Below are positions 45,980 to 58,252 of a stretch of 64,000 nt of DNA, piece by piece. Source of the DNA: Hysterangium stoloniferum (lineage: Eukaryota; Basidiomycota; Agaricomycetes; Hysterangiales; Hysterangiaceae); NCBI GenBank assembly GCA_015178975.1, contig WHVD01000001.1, positions 4,340,001-4,404,000 of the forward strand, read 5' to 3'. A program made the position numbers and the translations under genes. The notes under the pieces are model-generated. The model saw only the letters and a program-made list of their open reading frames with translations. It searched no databases and had not been told where the DNA came from. The first letter of the stretch is position 1; each line of letters begins with the position of its first letter.

Positions 45980-48900
45980 TTCGATAGATAGTTTTGTAAG
46001 CTCTGAAAAGAGTGGGGGCGTTATGAAGGTCATTGCCATTTAACCAAGTGTCCTCTTCTGGTCCATATCCTTTCCATTGAACTTGAAAAAGTAGTCAATT
46101 TCAATGCTTTTTGTGTCCCACTATAGCCTCTACTTCATACTCCTCATCATTATGGTCTAGTTCCCAAGGGTTTTCAAGTAGTGCCCTTGATCTGAATTCT
46201 TTGGGGGAGAAATGGTACCATTTAAGATGGTCTCGGTTGATCACTGGATGTATTTGATATTCTGAGGGAATGCAGAGTCAAAAGACTTCAGGATTGATTT
46301 TCTCCAAGACTTCAAATGGTCCTATCTGTCTTTTTATGAGTTTCCTCCTGGGTCCTTTGGCTTCAACGAGTTTGAGAGAATGAGGATTGATTAGAACATA
46401 ATCTCCCTCTGAGATATCTTCTACTGATCTCCTTTTCTTATTGTAGCTGCAAGCTTACATTTCTTGCACTTGTGTGCTCGAATCTCATGCCACCTGTCGA
46501 TGGTTCTCCAGTGCCAAGATCCATTGGTCGGCCAAGGGGCTGTCCGATAATTCTCTGGGAACCACAGGGTCATCCCCTCCCAGGCAGAGAGACATTCCCC
46601 TCAGTAAGTATCCCATCAGCAAAAAGGCCAGTGCATAGCTCGTTGAACTCTGGACCATTGAATTGTAGGTATGGGCCACTACTTGAGTCCATTTAGACCA
46701 TTCATCTTTCAAAGAAGCACAGTATGCTCTGAGCATTTGCTCAATGATAGCATTGGCGTTCTCCATTTAACCATCAGTTTGAGGATGGTGGGACAAGGAT
46801 ACCGTGAGGGCACTTCCGTATACCTTGCAGACCTCTCTCCAAAACCTACAGGTCCATCTCTTGTCTCAATCACAGATTATCCTTGAGGGTAGGCCAAAGG
46901 GAGTGGCTACTTTATTCACAAAGATTCATGCAAATCCTTCTGCAGATAAATCCGAGGTTGTGGGCTCACAAATTAAGAAACATGTAAGTTTATCCACAGT
47001 GACAAAGATGGCGGAGTAAGCACCCTCTGCAGAAGGTGGCAGTCCAGTAATCAGGTCCATTGAGACAACATCAAATGGCCTTAAGGGCACTTCTGCGGGT
47101 CGAAGAGCTCCTTGTCAAGTGGAATGATCAACCGTAGTTTTCTGACATATGTCACAGCTGCGAGCATATGCCATGCAGTCTTGCAACATCCTCGGCCAGA
47201 AAAACCAGTCCTTCATTAGCTGAAAGAGCCTGTGACTGCCCACATGAGCTCCTTTGAAGGGATTGTCATGTATCAATTTGGGTATGGTTGACATCATACT
47301 GTTAGGTACGCAGATTCAACTTTTCCAGTCTGAATCTCGAAAAAACAATAACTTATTCTTGCTGATGAAATAGTGGGAAGGGTAGCTACTATGTTTGGGG
47401 AAATGGGATTGGCAGTGTAATGATTTCTGAAAGTGGGATCTTTCTGGTATCCATTGCAAGGTTCCTTAGCGTAATTCTCGTCAATTTCTATAAGCAATTG
47501 GGGATTTGAGAGAGTAAAATTTGCCTTGTCAATTTCATCATTTCTGGGGAGGTTGTGAAGATCCCATTTTGTTTGGGGGACCTCTTCCATTGTTTCCAAT
47601 AGGTTCAACTAACTCGCGGTGCGTGAGAAAGATGGCTTTTCTGCTGGTTTATTCTCCAATAATGTCTCGTTGTCATTCCTGTTGGAAGAATCTGCTACAA
47701 TTGGGAAGAGGTCATCTATTGTGGGACTAGTGCAGTCAGGTACTTGAGGGAGTCTAGACAGTGGGTCGACGTTGCTGTGTATTCATCCCACTCGGTGTAG
47801 GATTTCCAGACTGGGGTATGCAGTGTATACCACCCCCATGTGGCCAGTTGGTGATTGGTGTTCTTGTAAGATCTGGCCCATTGTAATGCCACATGGTCAG
47901 TGATCAGGAGTATATGTTCTCCTTTGATAAAGGGCTGGAAATGGACTAGTCCCTCCTTAGCGGCTAATGCTTCTCACTACATGGCTGAGTAGCTACATTT
48001 GGCTTTCTTGAGTGTGTGGCTCCAATAGGCGATGACACACTCAATGGTGACACTAGTGCCATCAAAATCTGAAGCCCAGGAATCTGTCCAAGTGAATTCT
48101 GGCTCCTTGGTTTTATAATGAGTGATGAAAATGGGCACGTCTCAAGATTGATTGAAGGCTGATCTTGCTTGGGCATAGATTTTGGTGTCCTTTAGATCCC
48201 AAAGTGTCATTTTCTGTACTTGTTGGAGATAACATCCCAATGTGAAGTCTGAAGCATCCGTGTATAGCCGATAAGGCATGCCACTCACGGGGTGTCCGAG
48301 TACTGGAGCAGAGCTCAGCGTGACTTTGATGTCATCAAAAGCCCTGGCATGTTCGGAATCCCCAAGTCCAACAAACTCCTTTCTTTAAGAGGTCGAAGAA
48401 TGGAGCAACCATCCAGGAATAAAATGGTATGTAAGCGGAGAAATACAAAACCATCCCAAGGAAACATTGAAGATCTGCTATCTTGGTAGGCATAGCTAGT
48501 TCTAGTATGGCAGTGACCTTTTCTTGATGGGTTGAAAAACCAAGTCTAGACACTTTATGTCCTAGTAATAGAATCGAGTTATATCCAACATAGCACTTTT
48601 TGGGCAAGAGATTGATTCCCACTGCAATTATGGCCTGTAGGACATGGTCTAAATGCTCTAGATGATTGTACCAGGTCTTAGAAAAGATCACAATGTCGTC
48701 AATATAAACTAGGTAGAATATCCATACGTAGGGTGCAAGTATGGTTTGCATAACCCTCTGGAAGATAGAGGGTCCATTACAGAGTCCGAATGGCATTCTC
48801 CTGAATTGCCACAGTCCTCAGTGGGATCTGAAGCTGGTCTTTGGTTTGTCTTCTTCTAGCATTTCAAGTTGGGTAAAGCCAGCTAATGCATCAAAGGAAG

Positions 48901-51440
48901 ATAGGATGTTGGATCTGGAAAGCACTTGCATGATCTCAGACTGACGTGGTAATGGGAATTCATTGGGAACTGTTAGGCTGTTCAACTTCAGGTAGTCTAT
49001 CACTACTCGCAGTTTCCCATTGCAATAGACTACAAAGGCTGGCACCCCCAAGGACTCTTCGACAGTTTGATTACTCCCTGTTGAGACCAGGTATCCATTT
49101 GTTCATCGATGACCTTCCTGTTGGCTGGGGAATTGTGAAACATTGGCATTGAAATAGGTTGTGCACCTTCTTTTAGTGGGACACTGGCCTTAATGTCTAC
49201 TTGCCCTAAACCCCCATCCACTCTGAAAGCTTGGACATTCTTAGTCAAGACCGATCCCAAGTGAGGGGAGATGTCAGTAGGAATGTCAGGTCCTAAGTTA
49301 ACCAATTTATGTAAGTCTTCCGAATGAAATGTTTCCATAGTGGTGACCTCTGATGTTTTAGGGCCTGGTGGGTTGAAGTCATCCGTGAGTTCCCATTCTG
49401 GGGACGGTCTGGATGATCGAGGGTTGGGAACATGCTCTTCTTCCATTCTTGATAGGCTCTCTACGAGGTGAGCGATCTTGGTTGCCATTGAGTGCATCAA
49501 TTCCTTCTTGGTCGAAGATCTAGGCATCTGGGCCCATTTCTTTGCATCGTGAATTAATCCAACTGTTTCCCCTCACCTAATTATTCATGGTATCAGAGAG
49601 GGGTTAGTGAGAGGTATCGCAGCACATTCCTTGGAGATGGCAGTGGTGGGGGCAGCTAGTATACTTCCATCATCATTCTGCAAAATGATTCCCTCAACTA
49701 TCCATTGGTCACCGATAAGATCTCTGACATAGATTGGTACTAATCAAGCTGATTCTGGTTCTATAGTACAATCTGGTAGGGCTCGTGTGACTCTTTCAGT
49801 ATGCACCCCTTTGTCTGGTTTGGAAGTCAATTCAGGTGAGTCACTGGTTCGTTCCTCAAGGGAAATCTTGCTAATTGAGAAGGCTAAAGGCTGCAGCTCT
49901 TTGGAGGAACTGGCTGGGATAGACCCCACTCTCCCTGGTAGAATCAATCTGGAGTCCAATGGCTGATCTTGTAGTGTCCTGATCTTGTAGTTCACCTAGA
50001 AGTCCTCCCCAAGAAGAATTGGCATGGTCATACCTCGGACAATGTACATTTCAGCTGTAAATTTAAGGAGCGTACTGGTTTCATCTTCAAGGCTGGATCA
50101 GTTTGAGAGTCTAGGAGTCCTGGGGTTTTGCCCCCCACATCCCTGGTGCTGGTTACTATAGGAGCTATCTGAACTCCCAGATGAGTTGCTGGGCTCTCCT
50201 CCAGGTGCAATGAAAGGATTGGATTTGATAGGCAGGGGTCAGCGAGTTTTGTCCAGGTCTTGTGATCCTCGACCAAACACCTGACCTGCTATTCCTTCAA
50301 TGAACATGGTTGAGAAGGACGGTCAACCTTTATTGGCGGCTGGTCTGTCTAGATGCTGGTGGGAGTCGTCAAAAGGGTTCGGGGTCGTAGAGGGGGTGTT
50401 GAAGGTTACTCTGGCATGTGGAGTTTCTTTGTTAGGAGTTGCTCGTCATTCCTTCAAGGCTTCCATTTCCAATTCAGCCATGCTAAGAAGGTGAAGTGGT
50501 TGTGGCTGATAAAGGGAAAGTTTGATGGGAATATTCTTTTCCTGTAGATGTTCCGTCACTTCAATTCTCATATCCATTGGAAAGCCTTCTAGGATTAGAG
50601 GGTGATTGACCAAATGTAGAAAAAAAGTGTCAGGGGAACCCTTGAGATCTCATATAAATAAGTCCACTGTCAAAACTGGAGAAGGGGGTATTTGCATTGT
50701 CACATCAAATTCATTCAATAATTCCATCATCATCTTGTCACATTTTTGCTGGACGTGCAAGAGCCTAGACTGGAGACTGAAATACGCAAAGGATATCTCG
50801 GGTGATCTTTCATAGAGGGAATGTTCTAAAATCTGAATGTATATGTATTGATAGTCAACTTTGGGGACAGGGTGGAGACGTCTGATCAATACATGCAAGA
50901 TCTGCAACATATTGTCATGTACTATAAGCAAATCCACACGTTGGATAAACAATTCCCTTTTTATTGCTGTTCTTCCCTTCTCCATCGGGATCGTGAGCTC
51001 CTCTGACCACTTGGGGATCGATTGAGTGACCTCTCCCAGAGTCCTTGATCATGTAAAAAGGGTTTGAGCTGATAGGATCCCATGGTATCTACCTAACCAG
51101 GCCATTATTGATGGAGGCATGGTGGGGTATCTGGTTCAGTAATCCTGTGTAATTGCCATAACTTCCTCCTGCGAAATCTGACAGGCATAGTACATATCCC
51201 ATTTGTCATCCATAGGTTTGTCATAAACCAATAGTCTGTGGTAAGTACGTTGAAGCATTACTTGACGCAGTGGAAAATTCAGAGTCACATCCCAGACAGG
51301 TGAAGTCTCTTTCTGGTGCTACCAATAGTTCCTGGAGTGCAGATGGTCCTGATTGGCTGGCTGTTGCTGGTTCAACTTCAATTATGGGAGAACCTCCGAC
51401 TGAGGTTTGTTTTGGGAAGGTCAGTGAGGGCTTTCTCATT
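45980..51440 (-). mobile_element. Gypsy family 2 chromovirus relic (fossil)
   Basis: Minus-strand order: gag-like frames (51440-49740), pre-RT (49527-49030, EGAQPISMPMFHNSPANRKV), RT (49051-48335, RVVIDYLKLNSLT and VYIDDIVIFSKTW), RNase H region (~48300-47700), integrase (47297-46500, HRLFQLMKDWFFWPRM, CDICQK) and a chromodomain remnant near 46050-46140 (VQWKGYGPEEDTW). No LTRs were delimited. It is CpG-poor and broken many times, so old. The fragment at 16580-17740 is of the same family. Confidence 0.85.
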
Positions 51441-51444
51441 GTAA

Positions 51445-53988
51445 CATTTCCAGGTGGTTCAAGACTAGTGGGCCTTCATTGTGGAAATGAACTGCTTGAT
51501 CCCACTGAAGGTTTCACAGCCTGTTCCTTGCCTGTAGTCATTGTTTGTAAAGGAGTTAGTTACTTTTAATAGATTTTTCTTTGTAGGGAAAGAGCAGTCC
51601 AGCTCAGATCACCACTGTGAAGAGTGGTGGAAGTTCTAACTGTTCTATATATGAAGAATATTGACCATTTAGGTATGACACTACGATGTATTGACTATCT
51701 AAGTCTAATACAGATCAAAACACGTATTGACTGTCTAAGTTCAATACAACTGAGAGGATTAGTTATATTAAGTACCAAATAGATAACTAAGATGACTGGA
51801 AAGAGAATTGACTATACAGTATGATTCTGAGCGACTGCTCTAATAGTTAAAGAAGTAATAAGAGAGTCGAACAAAGCAGAGTAGCGTGGATGTAATCCAC
51901 ACAAATTGAGATGGCAGTTCAGGTTTCAACTAATATAGTTCAAAACAGTGATTGTGCTGATAGTTTAAGCCCATCTGTGACAGTTGAGATGATACCCCAA
52001 TCACAACTTGTGGGACACTAAGTGGGTGTCTGGGCAAGTTGTGGTTACAGGGTAAAAAGTGTCTGAGTTCTAACTATAGGTGCTAGAGTACATAGGTCTG
52101 GCACATATGCACCCACAAGAGTCTATGTACTGAATGCATAGGTCATCGAACTACATATATGTGTATAATAAGATAGAGAGAAAAATAGAAATGATAATGG
52201 AAATATAGTGTGGGCTCATCTGGACTATATTTCAGAGTATATTTCGCAGTACCTCTCACAGGAGGTAAGGGAACTATGAATGTTCCATAGTCAGAAGTCA
52301 GGATCAGATATTGAGGTGGGAAGTTGGATCAGAGACTTGAGGCAGAGATCAGATGTTTTGGATGATATCGGATATTGAAGTATCTGGGAATGGGTCATAA
52401 TAATTATAATAGTTGACTTCCTAGTATTCCATCTCTATCTCCATTCCATTCTCTCCCCTGTCACCATCTCCATTTACATGTCTCAATGATCACCTCAATC
52501 CGCTTTAATATTGTTTAGTATATTACATTTAGTCTCCCCACCTTGTCATCATTTTCTCATGATCCATTTCACCCTTTGCTTCCTTGATTGGCCCTCCAGT
52601 CATCTGTCTCATTGTAGTAAAAATCTTCTTCATGTATACTACAGTTCTTCAGTCTGAAAATCGACTTAGATTAACCTCTACTAGTTCCCAGTCTCATTCT
52701 CCCCCTCTCAGTACCCCAAAGATGTTCTTGGGAAGCCATATACTCTTACCATACAACTCTTAGTATTTCAGCCCCCTGGGTCAATTGAGCTAAGTGTTGA
52801 ACTTTGTCTCTATTGTCAGCCTTCCGATTAGCTCATTTCTGACCATTGGACCCCCCAAATTAGAGCCTCCCTTCTCCTTTTCAGCCTAGATCTTAACACT
52901 TAGTGTATTCTCAGAACCCACAGGTTTCCCCCAGAGACCCTCCTTTGACCTCCACACTTAACACAAATCCCAGATGTTTAAATGACCTTTAGATTATATT
53001 AGAATTTGATACACTTAATAGTTTTCAGATATCCTCCTTACAGGTACTAGACTATAGAAAACTAGGGACCTTGTACTTCTCACTTAATAGTCCTAATCTA
53101 CCTGTCAGGTACCCCCACCCTAATCAAAGAGCAAGCTATAAAACAGAAAAGATATAGCTACCCAAGAGAAAGGATATTAGCTTTTCAAAGCAATAGATTC
53201 TCAAAACTCTTATAGAAGTGCAGAATACATATGTCCAATAACAATGGATGGATAGAGAGGCTAATCAGAGTGTTACCAAAAGATATAATGTGGTTTGGGT
53301 CAGGAATTGCAGATGTTGACTGTCAGAGACTCCAAATTTTTTCAAACTCTGACATTGAATCACACAGTGTGGGTGCTGCCCACTGCTGTTGCAAAAAGTT
53401 GATAATTGCTGTATTGACTTTAGACTAGAATAGTCATACTTTGAATATGAATACTCAATATACAGTACCATTTCAAATAGTATTTGCTATTAGAAAAGAG
53501 GCTAATTCTCCATTTTAAATATCAAAACTCAGTCTTGTATATATGTATAATGGACTGAGGTGTGAGGTTGTATTTATGTACAGTATACATATATACTAAT
53601 GATAATACTGTTGTATTGTATGACCAAGTGATTCTAATATAGCTATAGGGTTTTTACAGTGTTATCCAACAGATTCCCTATCTTGTGTCAACTGAGGTAT
53701 GTTTTGAATATCACATATTCATTATAGTCAAATGCACATACACATCCAAAAGACTTCATAACTATTATAAAAGTGAATTAACAGGTCCCCAAGTACATAT
53801 ATTGATTTATTATAAAAAATAGATGGGGCATTAATATTTTATACTAATCAAATGTGTTTTGAAGCATTTTGAGGTGTTTGTGGCAGCCTGTGTGACACTT
53901 TCCCATGCCCCTCAAGTCATGACTCAGCGTGACCTGTCACACCCTCCCCAACAGCTTTTATACTCACGTAAATCTCTAGCCCTTTACA
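51445..53988. other. Gene-free AT-rich interval with repeat copy 2
   Basis: Apart from the 52013-52262 repeat and a 99-codon frame at 51270-51569 (part of the Gypsy gag shadow), nothing is recognised. CpG is very scarce. Confidence 0.4.
52013..52262. repeat. Dispersed ~250-270-bp repeat (copy 2)
   Basis: Matches 25578-25848 from GGACACTAAGTGGGTGTCTGG to CGCAGTACCTCTCACA in the same orientation. Outer flanks differ. No target duplication is clear. Confidence 0.7.
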
Positions 53989-54561
53989 ATGGAGCTAACT
54001 TCGACGGGACCCTGGTCTGATATTATCATGCGTTCTTTCTTTGTAGCATCGAGCTCGACTTCTGAGAAGCCTTTCTACGGATCCTGGAACCGTCTACTCA
54101 ACACCATGTTTCCTGTCGACACCATATTCGAAGTTGTCCCTCAATGCTTTCCCCCAACCATCAGTGCACATGATTCAGTCGATTTTGTCATTCTTCTCCT
54201 TATATCTGTCGACTTGTCGCCTGTCTTCATCGTTGAAGTCAAACAACCTTCCGAATTTACTCGCAACTCGAAACGGCAGGAGGCTGACAGCCAAATGCGA
54301 CAGCGCTTTCTGGACATAGCCTCTGAACTACTTATCCCGGTCCTTCATGGGGTGTCTGTATATGGCACAAAGATGGCATTTTACAAGTACAATAAAGGTG
54401 CGAATGTGATAGAGCCAAGGAGGATTACCCCCAATGTGGAGACTTTGACGGATACAGCCCCTCGGGAGTGGTGGTGCTGGGATATTCTGGAAGTGGAGGG
54501 TGCAGCCAAGTTCCGACAGATCATTGAAGATGTGAAAACAATGTGTTCAGAGCTTGAATGA
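53989..54561 (+). CDS. Intact intronless ORF with a PD-(D/E)XK nuclease-like motif
   Basis: 190 codons from ATG 53989 to TGA 54559-54561, without introns, amid repeat-derived DNA. Residues 61-88 read HDSVDFVILL...VFIVEVKQ: D65, then E83-x-K85 at the end of a hydrophobic strand, as in the PD-(D/E)XK nuclease fold. A helix with Q102/R104-R106 (SQMRQRF) follows, and the C terminus is WWCWDI...FRQIIEDVKTMC. Similar single-domain proteins occur in Agaricomycetes as unnamed families (from memory). No signal peptide or transmembrane segment is seen. It could be a nuclease-like effector, a transposon-associated gene or a structural relic of the fold. Its intactness among decayed DNA suggests recent arrival or selection. 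Confidence 0.6.
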   Translation: MELTSTGPWSDIIMRSFFVASSSTSEKPFYGSWNRLLNTMFPVDTIFEVVPQCFPPTISAHDSVDFVILLLISVDLSPVFIVEVKQPSEFTRNSKRQEADSQMRQRFLDIASELLIPVLHGVSVYGTKMAFYKYNKGANVIEPRRITPNVETLTDTAPREWWCWDILEVEGAAKFRQIIEDVKTMCSELE

Positions 54562-55345
54562 AAGTATCAACAATAAGTGCGAAGCATGTAATATGTATTA
54601 ACATGTGACAAAGCCCATTACTTGGAGTAGTACGAGTTCTGAATACTTCTTGCGGACGCCTTGTGCATTCATGATCCCTTTTCTCGGCAGGGTTCCTCTC
54701 CCTCAAATTGAACCTGTTCCTCATGAACAGACTTTTTGGGAATGATGACTTACATGCTCCGAGTAGTTTCTGACTCAATTGACAGTACATTCTAAATTTA
54801 CGCAACCATAGCAAGCTGATCTGCATGTATGTACATATGTACCTATGTATATCATCAAGGTGAACATGTATTTGTTTACTATGTCCTAATCTGTTCCTTC
54901 TTATGCACAATTTGCTATCTATATACAGTGACTCACAAAATGTATCCAATGTTTTGCAGTTTCAACTTATGTATATACCTTATACCTCAGTAAATAAAAT
55001 AGTGAAAATCACCAAAATATTTGTCAACATGCTCTATAGTTTGATATGACATAATGTCACTATGTAATCTCCATATATGGTAATGATATAAATATTTTAA
55101 TAGAGATGGTTCATTGGATACCTTTTGTTGCTGACAAGGTTAGGCAGGAAATTACTTGTATTTAGTACTTGGTATAGCCATCCCTTGCCTTAATACCTGT
55201 GCAACCCTCCTAGGCATATGTACTTTCAATCAAATCTGACACACTTTTGCATCAATCTTGTACCATTCCTCTACCACCCTCCCAAAAACCTTCCATCCCC
55301 TGGGGTGCATTCTCATATCCTGCCAACCTCCTCTTCAGGTGATTC

Positions 55346-56712
55346 TAGTGATTGGCAAGGGCCTGGTCCAGCCTGAAAGCCCTGGCTTGGGCTCAGCCAG
55401 GCTTGGGCCCAGGCCACAGGAAAAATAGTATAAGATGGCATTTGTAAACTTGTAGTCTACCAATTAAATAAAATAAAGTTCTCAAAAATATTATGAATGT
55501 ATATCACACATACATAAATTTCCTCTTCATCAGAGGATAGTGTTATGACTGGAAATCCTGCCAGACTCCGGGCACTAACTTATACGCACCCGCGCCCTTT
55601 ACACACCCATTATCAGTTTACCGGAATTCCCACCGGACTCCGTACGTCAGACTTGTCTTCATTACATTGTGTTTCAGTCACCAGAAAACCCACCGGACTC
55701 CGTCTCTGTCTATTTCTGACCTTGTCCCGTGCATCAGTCACCAGACCCCACTCAGTAAACCCATGACCTCTCTAACTGAGCCCCGTTCCCATTTTAGTCA
55801 AATGACCTGTCACGATTCGGACTCCGCTCCTGCTCCATTTCCTGTTATGGTTTATGATTTGTCACTATTCGGACTCTGCTCCGTTCCATCCCGTTCCTAA
55901 CACCAATTTGGTGTTTACTATTCCCGTTTTATGTTTTGCTCATTTTGTTTCATCATTACTGGATTCGGTATGACATTCACTCCATGGTCTATTTAAACTG
56001 GCAGATGTTGTACATACAATCCAGTCAGAAAATCGGCTTAGATTCCCCCCAGTAATCTAATACATTTTCTGCTCTAAACTCCTACTTGAATTACACCACT
56101 CACACTAGTCGGAGCCCATGGGCTCCAATGCATCCATCTCTCTCACCAATCTCGACTCATGACCCACGACCTCTGACCTATGACCCCTCAACCCACAACC
56201 CCTGCCTGGACTCCCTGGGATTCCCATCTGTCCACCTGAAATTGGACAACACGATCTAGTGAGGGTGCAGCCTATAAGCTGAAGCCAAGTCCTACCAGAT
56301 ATCCCGTGAGTTTCTCCGGAAACCCGCCTTGTACGTATCCTAACAGATAGCTCAGCTTCAAGTAATGTGGACTCTGAATCCCTGCTAGCCAAAATTTCCT
56401 GCTTCAAACTTGTTTTGATTTCTTTGTCACTCTCACTATCCCCCTGGGGATTTACTTGGCCATCCAGGAAAGATTTTGACTTTGGTGACATTGTGTACAA
56501 CAGAATTTGAACTGGTCACTTACATTATACAGAAGAAATCTGACCTTCCTTGACCATGTGGTATTTTGTCCTTACCTTCTGGGGCCGACCATAGCCTGGT
56601 GGCCCAGCTTGGGCTTAAAATATCCCAGGCTAGGCCCAGAGCAGATGGCCTAAGTACTACTCAGCCCAGCTCAGCTGGCCCACAACCTGAGGCTGGGCCT
56701 TGCCAATCACTA
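55346..56712. mobile_element. hAT-like non-autonomous element inserted in the Tc1-like transposon
   Basis: Terminal inverted repeats TAGTGATTGGCAAGG / CCTTGCCAATCACTA are flanked by a perfect 8-bp target duplication GGTGATTC (55338-55345 and 56713-56720), diagnostic of hAT. GC-rich, CpG-free subterminal repeats (GGCTTGGGC type) lie at both ends. Without the nested LTR it is ~557 bp. It keeps only a short minus-strand frame from 56500 (MYTMSPKSKSFLDGQVNPQG) that may be the start of an internally deleted gene. No transposase domain remains. Confidence 0.9.
55541..56345 (+). mobile_element. Solo LTR of Gypsy family 1 nested in the hAT-like element
   Basis: 805 bp, TGTTATGACTGG...ATCCTAACA, flanked by the target duplication GATAG (55536-55540 and 56346-56350). 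It matches 36370-37179. CpG loss is moderate. Confidence 0.92.
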
Positions 56713-56822
56713 GGTGATTCCATAAGTGTTCAATGAGATTCAGATCAGGAGACTGTGCTGGCCATGAGAGAACTCTGACACCATTTTCTTGGAACTAATT
56801 CTGGACCTTCTTGTAGGTGTGC

Positions 56823-57077
56823 TGTTAAAGGTATAGAAAAGAATTGACCCAGCCTGGGATTGAACCAAGGACCTCTGGCTTTATATAAGCAGTGCTCTTA
56901 ACCACTGAGCTACTGGACCTATTGGTCTAGTGAGATATTATGGATTATATATACATATTCTATATAAGTCCTTCTGATGCTACCTTGGGACTTATACAGT
57001 CACATCTGGACTGATGCCAACTAGGGACTTATAACAGCTTGGACATTCTAATAGATATTGTATTTCCAAATCTAACA
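56823..57077. mobile_element. 255-bp TG...CA element carrying a tRNA-like unit
   Basis: The ends TGTTAAAGG and AAATCTAACA form a TGTTA/TAACA inverted pair, flanked by the perfect 5-bp duplication TGTGC (56818-56822 and 57078-57082). The Tc1 coding sequence is continuous without it. These are the ends of an LTR (solo LTR or TRIM), yet the body contains a tRNA-like sequence on the minus strand and an imperfect ~37-bp tandem (GATGC...GGGACTTATA). It is unlike the other LTRs here. Confidence 0.8.
56846..56919 (-). tRNA. tRNA-like sequence (probably a pseudogene or Pol III promoter unit)
   Basis: On the minus strand the 74 nt fold as a tRNA. The acceptor stem GGTCCAG/CTGGGTC pairs fully with wobbles. 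The D arm is TAGCTCAGTGGTTAAGAGC (A box). The T arm is CTTGG-TTCAATC-CCAGG (B box GGTTCAATCCC). The anticodon arm is irregular (CTGCT...AGCCAG around TATATAA), so the anticodon cannot be assigned and function as a tRNA is doubtful. Both internal Pol III promoter boxes look good. Confidence 0.65.
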
Positions 57078-58252
57078 TGTGCTTGGGATCAATATCCTGC
57101 TGGAAGATGACATCATCTGCAGATTTACTATAGTCTCTGAAGCTGGCTTACAGGTCATCCTCCAGAATTTGGATGTAGAGATCCCCATCCATCCTTCCAT
57201 CAATCTTGCATATGTACATACCCACTCACCCTATTGGAATATGTGGTTCAGAACCTTAAGCACCTATGTACATGTACCCATAGTAGTCCTTATCCAAGGC
57301 TTTGGTTCTATCCACCATGCAGTCAATCTGACTCTGAGTTTGAGTATAAGTGGTGGTCTATTTGCCCACTAGGGTCACTAATCTGTGTCCTGAACCCCTT
57401 CTATTTTATCTTTCTAACACCCCCCCCACAGCATGCACACCTATGCTATCAAAGATCCATTACCAAAATTCAGGGTTCCCTCAACCAGGCTGTCACTCAA
57501 GCCCTCCCCTGCCTTTTCTGCACCCACTTCCTACCTGACCCCAGCCTATTGATTATAATCTCATCAGACCACATCACCTTCTTCCAGTCCTCCATAGTCC
57601 AATCCTGATGTGCCAAAGCAAAGTCCATCCTCATCTTCCTATGCTTCTTAGAAAGAAGAAGCCTTTTCTTCTTTACCACAGGCTTCATCCCAGCTGGCTT
57701 GAGTCCACAATGCACTGTTTGGGGATGAAGTGACTGGTTGGTGATAGTGCAAAATGCCTTTGTTACATCTACAGTTGTATCAGCCTTCAGAGCTGATAAG
57801 GCATTATGCAAATGGATGTTAGCTGTAGAGAGTTTGGAAGGACAACCACCAGAGGACTTAGAAAGGTGGGAACAATGTTTAGAGTGAAGTCTAAAGATAG
57901 TAGCAAAGCCATGAAACTGAAATATGTTTGGCAAAATAGCCAGCATCAAGTAGAGAAAGGATCTCATGCTGGGAGGGGAAAGGAGATGCATAGTTGGAAT
58001 TAGGAGACTCTTGGCTGTGAGAGCCCTTGTACTATTAATCTGATGAGACAAAAAGATTAAAGGGAACAAGAATAATGCAGAGTTGACCATAATGGGGATA
58101 AGGGTAATGATGGAACAAGAACAAATGCAGGGACATAATAAACCAGATATCAAACAGACTTACAGTAGGAACAGATGAGGGCAGGATCTTCACATGTCTA
58201 GAGGGTCCAGGATATCTGGTTGGAGTCTGGTTGACAGGTCATCCTGTAAAAA

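Larger units (their letters stand above)
54926..58150 (-). mobile_element. Tc1-like (Tc1/mariner) transposon, interrupted by two insertions
   Basis: The left end is TA|CAGTGACTCACAAAATGTATCC at 54924-54947. The minus-strand transposase is recognisable. The N-terminal half (57500-57850) holds PQTVHCGLKPAGMKPVVKKK, HRKMRMDFALAHQDWTMEDW and MWSDEIIINRLGS. Further on come FQQDIDPKH (near 57090) and SWPAQSPDLNLIEHLWNH (56713-56767), then the tail KRRLAGYENAPQGMEG (~55300-55340). The two catalytic Asp regions and the Glu (LIEHLW) are visible, as in DD34E Tc1 transposases. The gene has a frame change after 57497 and is not functional. The hAT-like element (55346-56712) splits it after LWNH. The tRNA-bearing element (56823-57077) splits it after DPKH. 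The other terminal repeat is not found before the Copia relic. Confidence 0.85.
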
